Positions 21,453-28,316 of a DNA stretch of 28,316 nucleotides are shown piece after piece. Each line of letters opens with the position of its first letter. The stretch's first letter is position 1. This stretch comes from Brooklawnia sp050943675 (GTDB taxonomy: Bacteria > Actinomycetota > Actinomycetes > Propionibacteriales > Propionibacteriaceae). The notes beneath the pieces are model-generated. The model had not been told where the DNA came from. It saw nothing but the letters and a program-made list of their open reading frames with translations, and did no database searches. The position numbers were made by a program, and so were the translations under genes. Location of the stretch: positions 1 through 28,316 of the forward strand of contig JBMNPP010000009.1 of NCBI GenBank assembly GCA_050943675.1, given 5' to 3'.

Positions 21453-24101
21453 GTGAGCGAAAAGTACATTTATGACTTTGCCGAGGGCAGCGCTGCAATG
21501 AAGCCGATCCTTGGCGGCAAGGGTTCCAACCTTGCCGAAATGATGCGGCTGGGCATCCCGGTGCCCGATGGATTCACTGTCACGACTGGTGCCTGCGTCG
21601 CCACCATGAACAACAACGGCGAGTGGCCGGCCGACTTGGCTGGTCAGGTGGCTGAGGGGCTGGCCCGTTTCGAAGAGCGCGTCGGTCGCAAGCTCGGCGA
21701 CAAGGATGCCCCGCTGCTGGTTTCGGTCCGCTCCGGTGCAGTGTTCTCGATGCCCGGCATGATGGACACTGTTCTCAACCTGGGTATCAGCGACGAAACG
21801 GTCGAGGCCGTGGCTCGCGAGGCCGACAACGAGCGTTTCGCCTGGGACTGCTACCGCCGCTTCATCCAGATGTACGGCGAGGTCGTCGAGGGCGTCCAGG
21901 CCCACCTCTACGAGGACGCGTTGAGCGCCAAGAAGGCCGAGCGCGGTGTCGAGGGTGACACCGACCTGACTGCTGAGGACCTCAAGGAACTGGTCGCCGA
22001 GTTCAAGGAGATCTCCAACGAGGCCCTGGGTGGCCACTGGACGACTGATCCGGTCGAGCAGCTCAACCGCGCCATTGATGCGGTCTTCCGCAGCTGGGGC
22101 AACCCGCGCGCCGAGGTGTACCGCAGGGCAAACAACATTCCCCGCGACCTGGGTACCGCCGTCAACATCCAGCAGATGGTCTTCGGTAACCGGGGCGACA
22201 CCTCGGCCACCGGTGTCTGTTTCACCCGTAACCCCTCCACCGGTGACAAGGGCCTCTACGGCGAGTTCCTGGTGAACGCGCAGGGTGAGGACGTCGTGGC
22301 CGGTATCCGTACCCCGAACCACCTGTCCGAGATGGAGGCCATCCTGCCCGAGGCCTACAACGAACTCATCGACACGATGGCCCGCCTCGAGGCGCACTAC
22401 AAGGACATGCAGGATCTCGAGTTCACCATCGAGAACGGCAAGCTCTACATGCTGCAGACCCGCAACGGCAAGCGCACCGCTGCCGCTGCGCTGAAGATCG
22501 CCTCCGACCTGGTGGACGAGGGAGTCATCGACAAGGCCGAGGCGCTGCGGCGTGTCGAGCCCAGCCAGCTCGACCAGTTGCTGCACCCGGCCATCGACCC
22601 GTCGAATACTGCCAAGCCGCTGACCAAGGGCCTGCCCGCATCGCCGGGTGCTGCCGTCGGTGAGGTCGTCTTCGACGCCGATACCGCGGCCGCCCGTGGC
22701 GAAAAGGGTGAGTCGGTCATCCTCGTGCGCTACGAGACCACCCCGGACGACATTCACGGCCTGGTGGTTGCCCAGGGCGTGCTGACCGCGCATGGCGGCA
22801 TGACCTCGCACGCTGCTGTGGTGGCCCGTGGATTCGGTACCCCGTGTGTGGCTGGCGCGACCTCGATCAAGATCGATATTCCGGGCAAGAAGCTGACCAT
22901 CGGCGACCAGGTGTTCGACGAGGGCGACATCATCACCCTCAATGGCTCCACCGGTGAAGTCTTTGGTGAGGCACTCAAGCTGATCCCGCCGCAGATCAAC
23001 GAGGACTTCGAGCGCGTGGTCGCCTGGGCCGACGAGGTCCGGACGATGGGCGTGCGCGCCAACGCCGACAACTTCGACGACGCCTCCAAGGCCCGCGAGC
23101 TGGGCGCTGAGGGCATCGGCCTGTGCCGCACTGAGCACATGTTCATGGCTGCTGACCGGCTGCCGGCCGTCCGCAAGATGATCCTCGCCGAGAACTCGGA
23201 GCAGCGTGCTGCTGCCCTGGAGGAGATCCTGCCGATGCAGCAGGCCGACTTCGAGGGCATCTTCACCGCGATGAAGGGCCTGCCGGTCACTGTCCGGCTG
23301 CTCGATCCGCCGCTGCACGAGTTCCTGCCGAACCTGGTCGACCAGTCGCTCAAGGTGCAGAAGCTTGAGCTGACCGGCGCCTCGGCAGCAGACCTCGCCC
23401 AGGAAGAGGCCACCCTCAGCCAGGTCAAGCGGCTCAGCGAGCTCAACCCGATGCTCGGTACCCGTGGCTGCCGGCTGGCGATGCTCTACCCCGAGATCCC
23501 GGACATGCAGGCCCGTGCGATCATCCGTGCGGCACTGGCCGTCCTGGAGCGCGAGGGCGAGACCGCCGAGGTCGAGATCATGATTCCGCTGGTGAGCCTG
23601 GAATCCGAGATCGAGCGCCAGCGCGACATCGTCGATACCGCGGTGAAGGAAGAGCTGGCCAGCGCCGGCAAGGAACTGAACTACACCATCGGCACCATGA
23701 TCGAGCTGCCGCGCGCAGCCCTGATCGCTGATGACATCGCTGGGCACGCTGATTTCTTCAGCTTCGGCACCAACGACCTGACCCAGACCGCGCTCGGCAT
23801 CAGCCGTGACGACGCCGAGAACGGCTTCCTCACCGACTATGTCGTCGAGGGTGTCCTCGAGGTCAACCCGTTCGAGTCGATCGACATCGAGGGTGTGGGT
23901 GCCCTGGTCGAGATCGGTGTCGAGCGGGGCCGCAAGGCCAAGCCGGGCCTGAAGTGCGGCGTGTGTGGCGAGCATGGTGGCGACCCGGCCTCCATCGAGT
24001 TCTTCCAGGGCGTCGGGCTCGACTACGTGTCGTGCTCGCCGTTCCGGGTGCCGATCGCCCGCTTCGCAGCGGCCAGGGCTGCCATGGACCAGAACAAGTA
24101 A
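21453..24101 (+). CDS. ppdK: Pyruvate,phosphate dikinase
   Basis: Interconverts pyruvate + ATP + phosphate with phosphoenolpyruvate + AMP + pyrophosphate, via a phosphohistidine. It is 882 residues, full family length. The N-terminal ATP-grasp part begins KPILGGKGSNLAEM and includes LVSVRSGAVFSMPGMMDTVLNLG. The swivelling domain has GGMTSHAAVVARG with catalytic His453 and, two residues before it, Thr451, the site used by the regulatory protein. The C-terminal PEP/pyruvate TIM barrel contains GIGLCRTEHMF, GTRGCRLAMLYPEI, FSFGTNDLTQTALG and the catalytic Cys838 in CGVCGEHGGDP. The GTG start has AAAGGAG nine bases upstream. In propionic acid bacteria PPDK can run either towards PEP or towards ATP using pyrophosphate. 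It directly follows its regulator gene. Confidence 0.98.
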   Translation: MSEKYIYDFAEGSAAMKPILGGKGSNLAEMMRLGIPVPDGFTVTTGACVATMNNNGEWPADLAGQVAEGLARFEERVGRKLGDKDAPLLVSVRSGAVFSMPGMMDTVLNLGISDETVEAVAREADNERFAWDCYRRFIQMYGEVVEGVQAHLYEDALSAKKAERGVEGDTDLTAEDLKELVAEFKEISNEALGGHWTTDPVEQLNRAIDAVFRSWGNPRAEVYRRANNIPRDLGTAVNIQQMVFGNRGDTSATGVCFTRNPSTGDKGLYGEFLVNAQGEDVVAGIRTPNHLSEMEAILPEAYNELIDTMARLEAHYKDMQDLEFTIENGKLYMLQTRNGKRTAAAALKIASDLVDEGVIDKAEALRRVEPSQLDQLLHPAIDPSNTAKPLTKGLPASPGAAVGEVVFDADTAAARGEKGESVILVRYETTPDDIHGLVVAQGVLTAHGGMTSHAAVVARGFGTPCVAGATSIKIDIPGKKLTIGDQVFDEGDIITLNGSTGEVFGEALKLIPPQINEDFERVVAWADEVRTMGVRANADNFDDASKARELGAEGIGLCRTEHMFMAADRLPAVRKMILAENSEQRAAALEEILPMQQADFEGIFTAMKGLPVTVRLLDPPLHEFLPNLVDQSLKVQKLELTGASAADLAQEEATLSQVKRLSELNPMLGTRGCRLAMLYPEIPDMQARAIIRAALAVLEREGETAEVEIMIPLVSLESEIERQRDIVDTAVKEELASAGKELNYTIGTMIELPRAALIADDIAGHADFFSFGTNDLTQTALGISRDDAENGFLTDYVVEGVLEVNPFESIDIEGVGALVEIGVERGRKAKPGLKCGVCGEHGGDPASIEFFQGVGLDYVSCSPFRVPIARFAAARAAMDQNK

Positions 24102-24116
24102 ACATCCCAGGCAGTT

Positions 24117-24148
24117 GTGGCCCGGCTCCCATCGTGGGGCCGGGCCAC
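24117..24148. terminator. Strong hairpin between convergent ppdK and MFS genes
   Basis: GTGGCCCGGC (24117-24126) and GCCGGGCCAC (24139-24148) form a perfect 10-base stem, and CCC/GGG in the loop may extend it. It lies 15 bases past the ppdK stop and five bases from the MFS stop. On the ppdK side it is followed by a short T-containing stretch. It is a likely bidirectional terminator. Confidence 0.7.
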
Positions 24149-24153
24149 TTGCT

Positions 24154-26202
24154 TCATGCCTGGTCGGCCAGCCATTCCCGAGTGGCGATGTCGGCCACCA
24201 GGGCCGAATCAAGCATCATCAGGGCCCGCCGCATGGCGTTGCCGTCAATGCCCTGGGCACTGTCCAGCCGCGGCTTGGTGGGTGCTTCGGTGGGACGCTC
24301 GGCGACCCGCATCGCAACTTCCTCCATGCGGGCAGTGAACTCGGCGCTGAGCATTTCGCTCCGTTGACCGCGCCTGGATAGTTCGACCGCGAATGGTTCG
24401 TGCTCGTCGATGACGCCCGGGTCCTCACTCAGCAGCATGGCACCGGTCGAACGCAGCAGTTGCAGCCCACGGTCCAGGTCGCCGCCACCGAACTCGGTGA
24501 CTGCATCACGAAGCAGCGGGTTGTCGTCGCCGACCTGGGCGGCCAACAGCACCAGGTGCGCACCCATGATGCGTTCCTTGTGCCGGGCATGGGCGTCGGC
24601 CGGGCTGAGCAGTTGGCGCCGGGAGTCAGGGCTCGACATGGCGGCGGCGTCCAGGATTTCGCGGCCCCGCTCGTCGCTCTCGGCGATCGTCTCGCGCAAT
24701 TTGAGCGGTTTGATGAAGAAGGTGATCACCAGTGCGACCGCGCTGAGTGCCGGCAGGATCGCGAAGACCGAGTGCATCGCATCAGCCAGTGATTGACGCA
24801 GCACCAGCGCCACCTCGGGCGGCAGTTTCGCCAGTGAGTCGGCGTGCAGGACAGCGTTCGGGTCGATTCCACCGGGCACCAGTTCGGCCAGTTCGGGGGT
24901 CATCCGGGACGAGATGCCGCTCAGCAACTGGGTGGTCATGATGGTTCCGGCTACCGCTGTGCCCAGGGTGTTGGCGATATTGCGCAGGAATTGCTGGGTC
25001 GAGGTGGCGGTGCCGAGGTCGCGTCGCTGGACGGCGTTCTGTACTGCCAGCATCAGGTTCTGCGAGGCCATCCCGAAGCCCAGCCCGAGGACCGCGGTGT
25101 ACAGGCTGACCTCGAACCTGTTCGAGCCGGCCCCCAACCGCAACATCAGCAGGGTGCCGAGCAACTGGATCGCCGCACCAGTGACGATGAATTCCTTGTA
25201 CCGGCCGGTGCGGGTGGTCAGGTTGCCCACGACCACACCCATCAGGAACAGCACGACGTTCATGGGGATCAGGATGAGTCCCGAGGTGGTGGCGCTGACC
25301 CCGAGCACGCCCTGGGCGTAGACGGGGGTGTAGATGATGACGCAGATGAGCGCCATGCTCATGAACGCGGCAGCCAGTGTCGAGGTGGTGAAGATCGAGT
25401 TGGTGAACAGGTGCATCGGCACGATCGGCTCGGCGGCATTCAATTCGACCCGCACAAAGACCGCCAGCATGGCCACACCGACCACCAGCAGGGCGATGAC
25501 TTCTGGCTGCGTCCAGCTGAACTGCCCACCCATGCTGATGCCCAGCAGCAGTGAGCTGACCCCGATCGACATGGTCGCGATGCCTGCCCGGTCGATGGTC
25601 GGCGGGACGCCAAGTTCGGGCACCCGCAGGTATTTGATGACGATGACCAGCGCGATCGCACACACCGGCATCGAGATGTAGAACAGCCAGCGCCAGCTCG
25701 ACACATCGGTGATCCACCCGCCCAGCAGGGGACCGGCGACCTGCGAGGCACCCATCACCGCACCCATGTAGCCCATGTACTTGCCGCGCTGCCTGGCCGG
25801 AATGAGGTCGCCCAGGATTGTTTGCGACAACGGCATCAGGATGCCCATGCCCATGCCCTGGATGGCGCGTGAGAAGACCAGGAAGCCGAAGCTGAACGCC
25901 GCCCCGCTGAGCATCGAGCCGGCCATGAACAGCACCAGACCGATGATGTAGAACCGGCGACGCCCGAAGATGTCCGACAGCTTGCCGCTGATCGGGATGA
26001 CCACGGCACTGACCAGCATCACGATCGTCGACAACCACGAATACCAGGCCAACCCGCCCAGGTCGGCGATGATACGGGGAATGGCGGGGCTGACGATCGT
26101 CTGGCTGATGGATGCGGTGAACATCCCGATAACGAGCCCAAAATATGCCCAGCGAACCTTGGCGAAGTCGAATTGGGCGCTATCGGGCTGGTCTGTGCTC
26201 AC
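24154..26202 (-). CDS. DHA2-family MFS transporter (drug efflux type) with long cytoplasmic tail
   Basis: A 682-residue inner-membrane protein. Residues about 15-498 form a 14-helix major facilitator of the EmrB/QacA drug:H+ antiporter type. Motif A is GKLSDIFGRRR (73-83) and motif C, specific to antiporters, is GAVMGASQVAGPLLGG (147-162). The last helix ends at FFIKPLKLRE (about 495-503). The remaining about 180 residues are hydrophilic and helical, with no family I recognise; ordinary DHA2 proteins end near 500. The substrate is unknown. The GTG start gives MSTDQPDS; a TAATGT box lies nine bases upstream and no good Shine-Dalgarno sequence is present. No TetR/MarR regulator is adjacent. It converges on ppdK across a hairpin. 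Confidence 0.9.
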   Translation of the reverse strand: MSTDQPDSAQFDFAKVRWAYFGLVIGMFTASISQTIVSPAIPRIIADLGGLAWYSWLSTIVMLVSAVVIPISGKLSDIFGRRRFYIIGLVLFMAGSMLSGAAFSFGFLVFSRAIQGMGMGILMPLSQTILGDLIPARQRGKYMGYMGAVMGASQVAGPLLGGWITDVSSWRWLFYISMPVCAIALVIVIKYLRVPELGVPPTIDRAGIATMSIGVSSLLLGISMGGQFSWTQPEVIALLVVGVAMLAVFVRVELNAAEPIVPMHLFTNSIFTTSTLAAAFMSMALICVIIYTPVYAQGVLGVSATTSGLILIPMNVVLFLMGVVVGNLTTRTGRYKEFIVTGAAIQLLGTLLMLRLGAGSNRFEVSLYTAVLGLGFGMASQNLMLAVQNAVQRRDLGTATSTQQFLRNIANTLGTAVAGTIMTTQLLSGISSRMTPELAELVPGGIDPNAVLHADSLAKLPPEVALVLRQSLADAMHSVFAILPALSAVALVITFFIKPLKLRETIAESDERGREILDAAAMSSPDSRRQLLSPADAHARHKERIMGAHLVLLAAQVGDDNPLLRDAVTEFGGGDLDRGLQLLRSTGAMLLSEDPGVIDEHEPFAVELSRRGQRSEMLSAEFTARMEEVAMRVAERPTEAPTKPRLDSAQGIDGNAMRRALMMLDSALVADIATREWLADQA

Positions 26203-26244
26203 AACTTGCCGACATTACGCCATCTCGCAGGATTATGTGCGGCC

Positions 26245-27432
26245 TCAGGGGTGCAGGGCCTGCGCACCGCAGCCCCCCAGCCGGTCGAGTGCACTCGTGG
26301 TGCGCTGCCAACTGTCGGGGTGCGATTCGGGGGTGACCAGCCGAATCCTGTGCCCGGGGATCTCGACGTGGGTCGGTTGGTAGGCAAGCTGGGTGGTGAC
26401 CTCGCCTGATGGCTCCTTGGTCAGGGTGACCAGCGCGATCATGCCGTCCTGGGTTTCAGGCAGCAGGCCCGCCGCTTGCGAGGGTGACTGGTTCGACAGT
26501 GAATTGCCCATGCCGTAGATCACGTGCCGGCCATTGATGACCTCGCACGGCTGGATGACGTGGGCGTGGGTGCCCAGGATCAGGTCGACCTCGTTGCTGG
26601 CCAGCAATTCGTGCGCCAGGCTCGTCTGGTCGCTGGTGGGCATCGCCTGGTATTCGGTACCCCAGTGCATGCTCACCACCACGAAGTCGGCTCCGGCATC
26701 CCTTGCCGCCCGGGCGTGGGTGAGGATGCCGGCTGCCCCGATCGACGGCCAGGACGCCTCGGCCAGCCAGGGTGCGCCGTCGGGGATCGTCGTCGTCGGT
26801 GATCCGTCATTGGGCAGGGTATAGGTGTAGGCGAGGTGGGCGACCCGGACGCCGTCCAGTTCATATAATTCGGCGCGCCCAGCGCGTTCCGGGTTCATCG
26901 TTGGTCCGGCATAGCCCAACCCGGCCTCCCGGACGATCTGTTCGGTCGCTGCCAGGCCGTCCAGCCCGCGGTCCATGGTGTGGTTGGAGGCGAATTCGCA
27001 ACCGTCATAACCGGCCCCGGCCAGGGCGGTGGCCAGTTCACGTGGGCTATTGAAATTCATCGCACCCCAGGCGGACAGGTCGTTGCCCTCGGGGCTCAGC
27101 GGGGTCTCCAGGTGGCAGATGGCCAGTTGGGCCCCGGATAGCAGCGGCGCCACTTCTTCGAACATCGGTGAGTAGTCGTAGCCTGAGCCACCGGCGTATC
27201 CGGAGGCCGATTCGTTGACGAAGGCGTGGGGCAGGATGTCGCCGGCGGCGGCGATGCTCACCTGCACCGGTTCCGGGGTGGGTGCCGGCGAGGGTTCGCG
27301 GCGGTCTGGGGTCGGCAGCGCGGTGGCTGCGGTGGTCTGGGGTGCAGGAACCGGGGTGGTGTCCGTGCCGCAGGCAGCCAGCGTGGACATGCCGATCAGG
27401 AGCGCAGTCATCAGCGCCGGAACTTTCCCCAC
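26245..27432 (-). CDS. CapA-family lipoprotein (poly-gamma-glutamate/capsule-type metallophosphatase fold)
   Basis: A 395-residue exported lipoprotein. The signal peptide ends in the lipobox LAAC with Cys21, followed by a Pro/Thr-rich linker to about residue 55. The body is the CapA/PgsA-type calcineurin-like fold: AAAGDILPH near 61-69, ICHLETPLS, FASNHTMDRG, VSMHWGTEY and GTHAHVIQP, ending with YGMGNSLSNQS. These hold the histidines and aspartates of the metal site. The family is linked to poly-gamma-glutamate synthesis and capsule retention, but no pgsB/C genes are present, so the role here is open. The GTG at 27432 was chosen over ATG 27411 because a TAGCCT box lies six bases upstream and the longer form supplies the lysine expected in a signal peptide. 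Confidence 0.88.
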   Translation of the reverse strand: MGKVPALMTALLIGMSTLAACGTDTTPVPAPQTTAATALPTPDRREPSPAPTPEPVQVSIAAAGDILPHAFVNESASGYAGGSGYDYSPMFEEVAPLLSGAQLAICHLETPLSPEGNDLSAWGAMNFNSPRELATALAGAGYDGCEFASNHTMDRGLDGLAATEQIVREAGLGYAGPTMNPERAGRAELYELDGVRVAHLAYTYTLPNDGSPTTTIPDGAPWLAEASWPSIGAAGILTHARAARDAGADFVVVSMHWGTEYQAMPTSDQTSLAHELLASNEVDLILGTHAHVIQPCEVINGRHVIYGMGNSLSNQSPSQAAGLLPETQDGMIALVTLTKEPSGEVTTQLAYQPTHVEIPGHRIRLVTPESHPDSWQRTTSALDRLGGCGAQALHP

Positions 27433-27438
27433 GGGTCA

Positions 27439-27444
27439 AGGCTA
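27439..27444 (-). promoter_or_regulatory. Putative -10 box of leaderless capA-like gene
   Basis: TAGCCT on the minus strand, then six bases and the GTG at 27432, as for ugd. No Shine-Dalgarno sequence and no convincing -35 are visible. Confidence 0.48.
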
Positions 27445-27489
27445 GGGGTCTTGGTCAAGTGGGCAGTTTCTCTGTAACCGTCGCTTGGC

Positions 27490-27501
27490 TGAAGCGCTTC
27501 A
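27490..27501. promoter_or_regulatory. Perfect 12-base palindrome, possible LacI-family operator
   Basis: TGAAGCGCTTCA reads the same on both strands and has the central CG and flanking A/T half-sites typical of LacI-family operators. It lies 58-69 bases upstream of the proposed capA-like transcription start. No LacI-type gene is in the window. Confidence 0.4.
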
Positions 27502-27658
27502 CAATGGCTCCTCGGTTCGACCGACTGGGGTAACCAGAGCTATTACGCACCTCCGGTATCGGCATGGGTTGCCTTCGCGCTCACGGGCCCGCCGGTTGCC
27601 TGGACACCCGGGACTCAAAGAGTGTCGAAAATGGCTGGGTTATCTAGGTGGTTTACCC

Positions 27659-27686
27659 TTGTTTCGCGGGTGTGATCGAATACAAT
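27659..27686 (+). promoter_or_regulatory. Putative promoter of leaderless DUF222 gene
   Basis: TACAAT (27681-27686) lies six bases before ATG 27693. TTGTTT (27659-27664) lies 16 bases further upstream as a weak -35. There is no Shine-Dalgarno sequence, so the mRNA probably starts at the A of the ATG. Confidence 0.5.
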
Positions 27687-27692
27687 AGATCC

Positions 27693-28316
27693 ATGACCCA
27701 CACCCCCGGGGACCTACCCCCACCCCACGTCGACCCACCCGACGAACCAGACTGGACCCACCCCGCAACCAGTGCCGAAGCATTCGACGCGCTCGATCAT
27801 GCCCACCAGCAACTCCAGGCCGCCGAAGTCGCAGAACTGGTGGCCATCACGCATGCAGCAGACCTCTACCAAGTAGACATCAACCGCGTACTGGACGGCA
27901 TGGAACGCCTCATCCCCGGCGGGCACCACGGCACCCCACTGGTCGGGGAATTCCTGAGCCTTGAAATCGGTGGGCTGCTCGGGATCTCACCACGCTCGGC
28001 AGCCAACCGAATCGCCCAGGCCCTTGACCTGCGGCACCGGTTCCCACACCTGTGGCAGAGAGTCCTGGCCGGTGAGGCCAGGGTTTGGCAGGCCAACCTG
28101 GTCATCGACCGCACCACTCTCCTCGACATCAAGGCCGCGCAGTTCGTGGACGCCCGGGTCGCAGCCACCCTCCCCCAACACGGGATCGGCTGGGTGATGA
28201 AGCACCTGCAGTCCTGGATCGACGCTGCCGACCCCAAAGCCGCCTTCGACCGGACCAACGCCAAGATCAAGGATCGCCGCGTGCTGGTGTCCGGGATCGA
28301 AAACGGGTCAGTAACC
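27693..28316 (+). CDS. DUF222 (13E12-type) protein, 3' end beyond window
   Basis: The first 208 residues of an open frame that runs off the right edge. After a Pro/His/Asp-rich start (MTHTPGDLPPPHVDPPDEPDW), a long helical region matches the actinobacterial DUF222 domain: DLYQVDINRVLDGMERLIPGG, then EFLSLEIGGLLGISPRSAANRIAQALDLRHRFPHLWQRVLAGEARVWQANLVI, the strongly conserved core. Relatives usually continue to an HNH endonuclease domain at the C-terminus, which would lie outside the window. They occur in many copies per genome (REP13E12 in mycobacteria). Function is not established. Codon use is somewhat more C-rich and A-rich than in neighbours. The start is set by TACAAT six bases upstream. 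Confidence 0.85.
   Translation, partial: MTHTPGDLPPPHVDPPDEPDWTHPATSAEAFDALDHAHQQLQAAEVAELVAITHAADLYQVDINRVLDGMERLIPGGHHGTPLVGEFLSLEIGGLLGISPRSAANRIAQALDLRHRFPHLWQRVLAGEARVWQANLVIDRTTLLDIKAAQFVDARVAATLPQHGIGWVMKHLQSWIDAADPKAAFDRTNAKIKDRRVLVSGIENGSVT

Larger units (their letters stand above)
27433..27692. other. Divergent intergenic region, capA-like / DUF222
   Basis: This 260-base region is the longest gene-free stretch. It contains the capA-like -10 box, a 12-base palindrome at 27490-27501 and the DUF222 promoter near 27681. Short open frames inside it have no ribosome-binding site or family resemblance. Nothing else is recognisable between about 27505 and 27655. Confidence 0.5.

Noticed and set aside
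20351..21469. Long N-terminal extension of the RsmC-like methyltransferase
   Set aside because: It is antisense to the PPDK regulator gene and lacks any recognisable domain; family length fits a start near 20350.
21447..24212. A 921-codon open frame antisense to ppdK
   Set aside because: It mirrors the whole of ppdK, arises from GC-rich third positions, and its translation has no family resemblance. The ppdK strand carries all catalytic motifs.
24782..26038. A 418-codon open frame antisense/out of frame within the MFS gene
   Set aside because: It lies on the same strand in another frame, is rich in His/Arg/Gly, and has no domain; the MFS frame has clear transporter motifs.

Overview
This window reads as ordinary chromosome from a high-GC actinobacterium, most likely of the Propionibacteriaceae. 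The evidence is strongly GC-biased third codon positions, frequent GTG starts, a polyphosphate-dependent glucokinase, a DUF222 (13E12-type) protein, and a central-carbon set typical of propionic acid bacteria. That set is a succinyl-CoA:acetate/propionate-type CoA-transferase together with pyruvate,phosphate dikinase (PPDK) and its regulatory kinase/phosphorylase. The family assignment is inference; no rRNA or other taxonomic marker gene was used. I see no insertion sequence, prophage, CRISPR array, plasmid gene or replication origin. Genes are packed on both strands and no gene-free gap exceeds about 260 bases.

Layout. 1-2135 (minus): UDP-glucose 6-dehydrogenase, cut by the left edge, preceded by an aldo/keto reductase. 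2187-3821 (plus): arginyl-tRNA synthetase, converging on polyphosphate glucokinase (3823-4644, minus). 4715-6219 (plus): an unrecognised 179-residue protein translationally coupled to UDP-glucose 4-epimerase. 6207-8777 (minus): a three-gene envelope operon (DUF1707/LiaF-like protein, then small and large bacterial-PH-domain membrane proteins). 8887-10278: thiol peroxidase and a divergent hemerythrin-like protein. 10309-10379 (minus): tRNA-Gly(CCC). 10420-11564 (minus): a membrane protein overlapping a PemK/MazF-like protein. 11645-12289 (plus): HAD phosphatase, converging on the CoA-transferase (12357-13919, minus). 13996-16003 (minus): DUF1015 and YwiC-like proteins. 16033-19140 (minus): a glycine-betaine-type ABC importer (ATPase, permease, lipoprotein). 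19334-20350 (minus): an RsmC-like methyltransferase. 20405-24101 (plus): PPDK regulatory protein and PPDK. 24154-26202 (minus): a 14-TM drug-efflux-type MFS protein with a long cytoplasmic tail. 26245-27432 (minus): a CapA-family lipoprotein. 27693 to the right edge (plus): a DUF222 protein.

How the genes fit together. PPDK, its regulator, polyphosphate glucokinase and the CoA-transferase together suggest a metabolism that economises on ATP by using pyrophosphate, polyphosphate and CoA-ester exchange. UDP-glucose epimerase and dehydrogenase supply UDP-galactose and UDP-glucuronate for cell-surface polymers. Tpx and the betaine importer are stress functions, and the PH-domain operon is probably an envelope-stress function.

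The most notable sequence-level pattern is that at least eight genes have a TANNNT box (most often TAGGCT or TAGCCT) placed 6 or 7 nt before the ATG or GTG, with no Shine-Dalgarno sequence. This is the signature of leaderless transcripts and it fixes several start codons. I did not find a convincing new multi-gene system. The best candidates for something under-described are the PemK-like/membrane-protein pair without an antitoxin, the DUF1707/PH-domain operon, the galE-coupled unknown protein, and the MFS tail.
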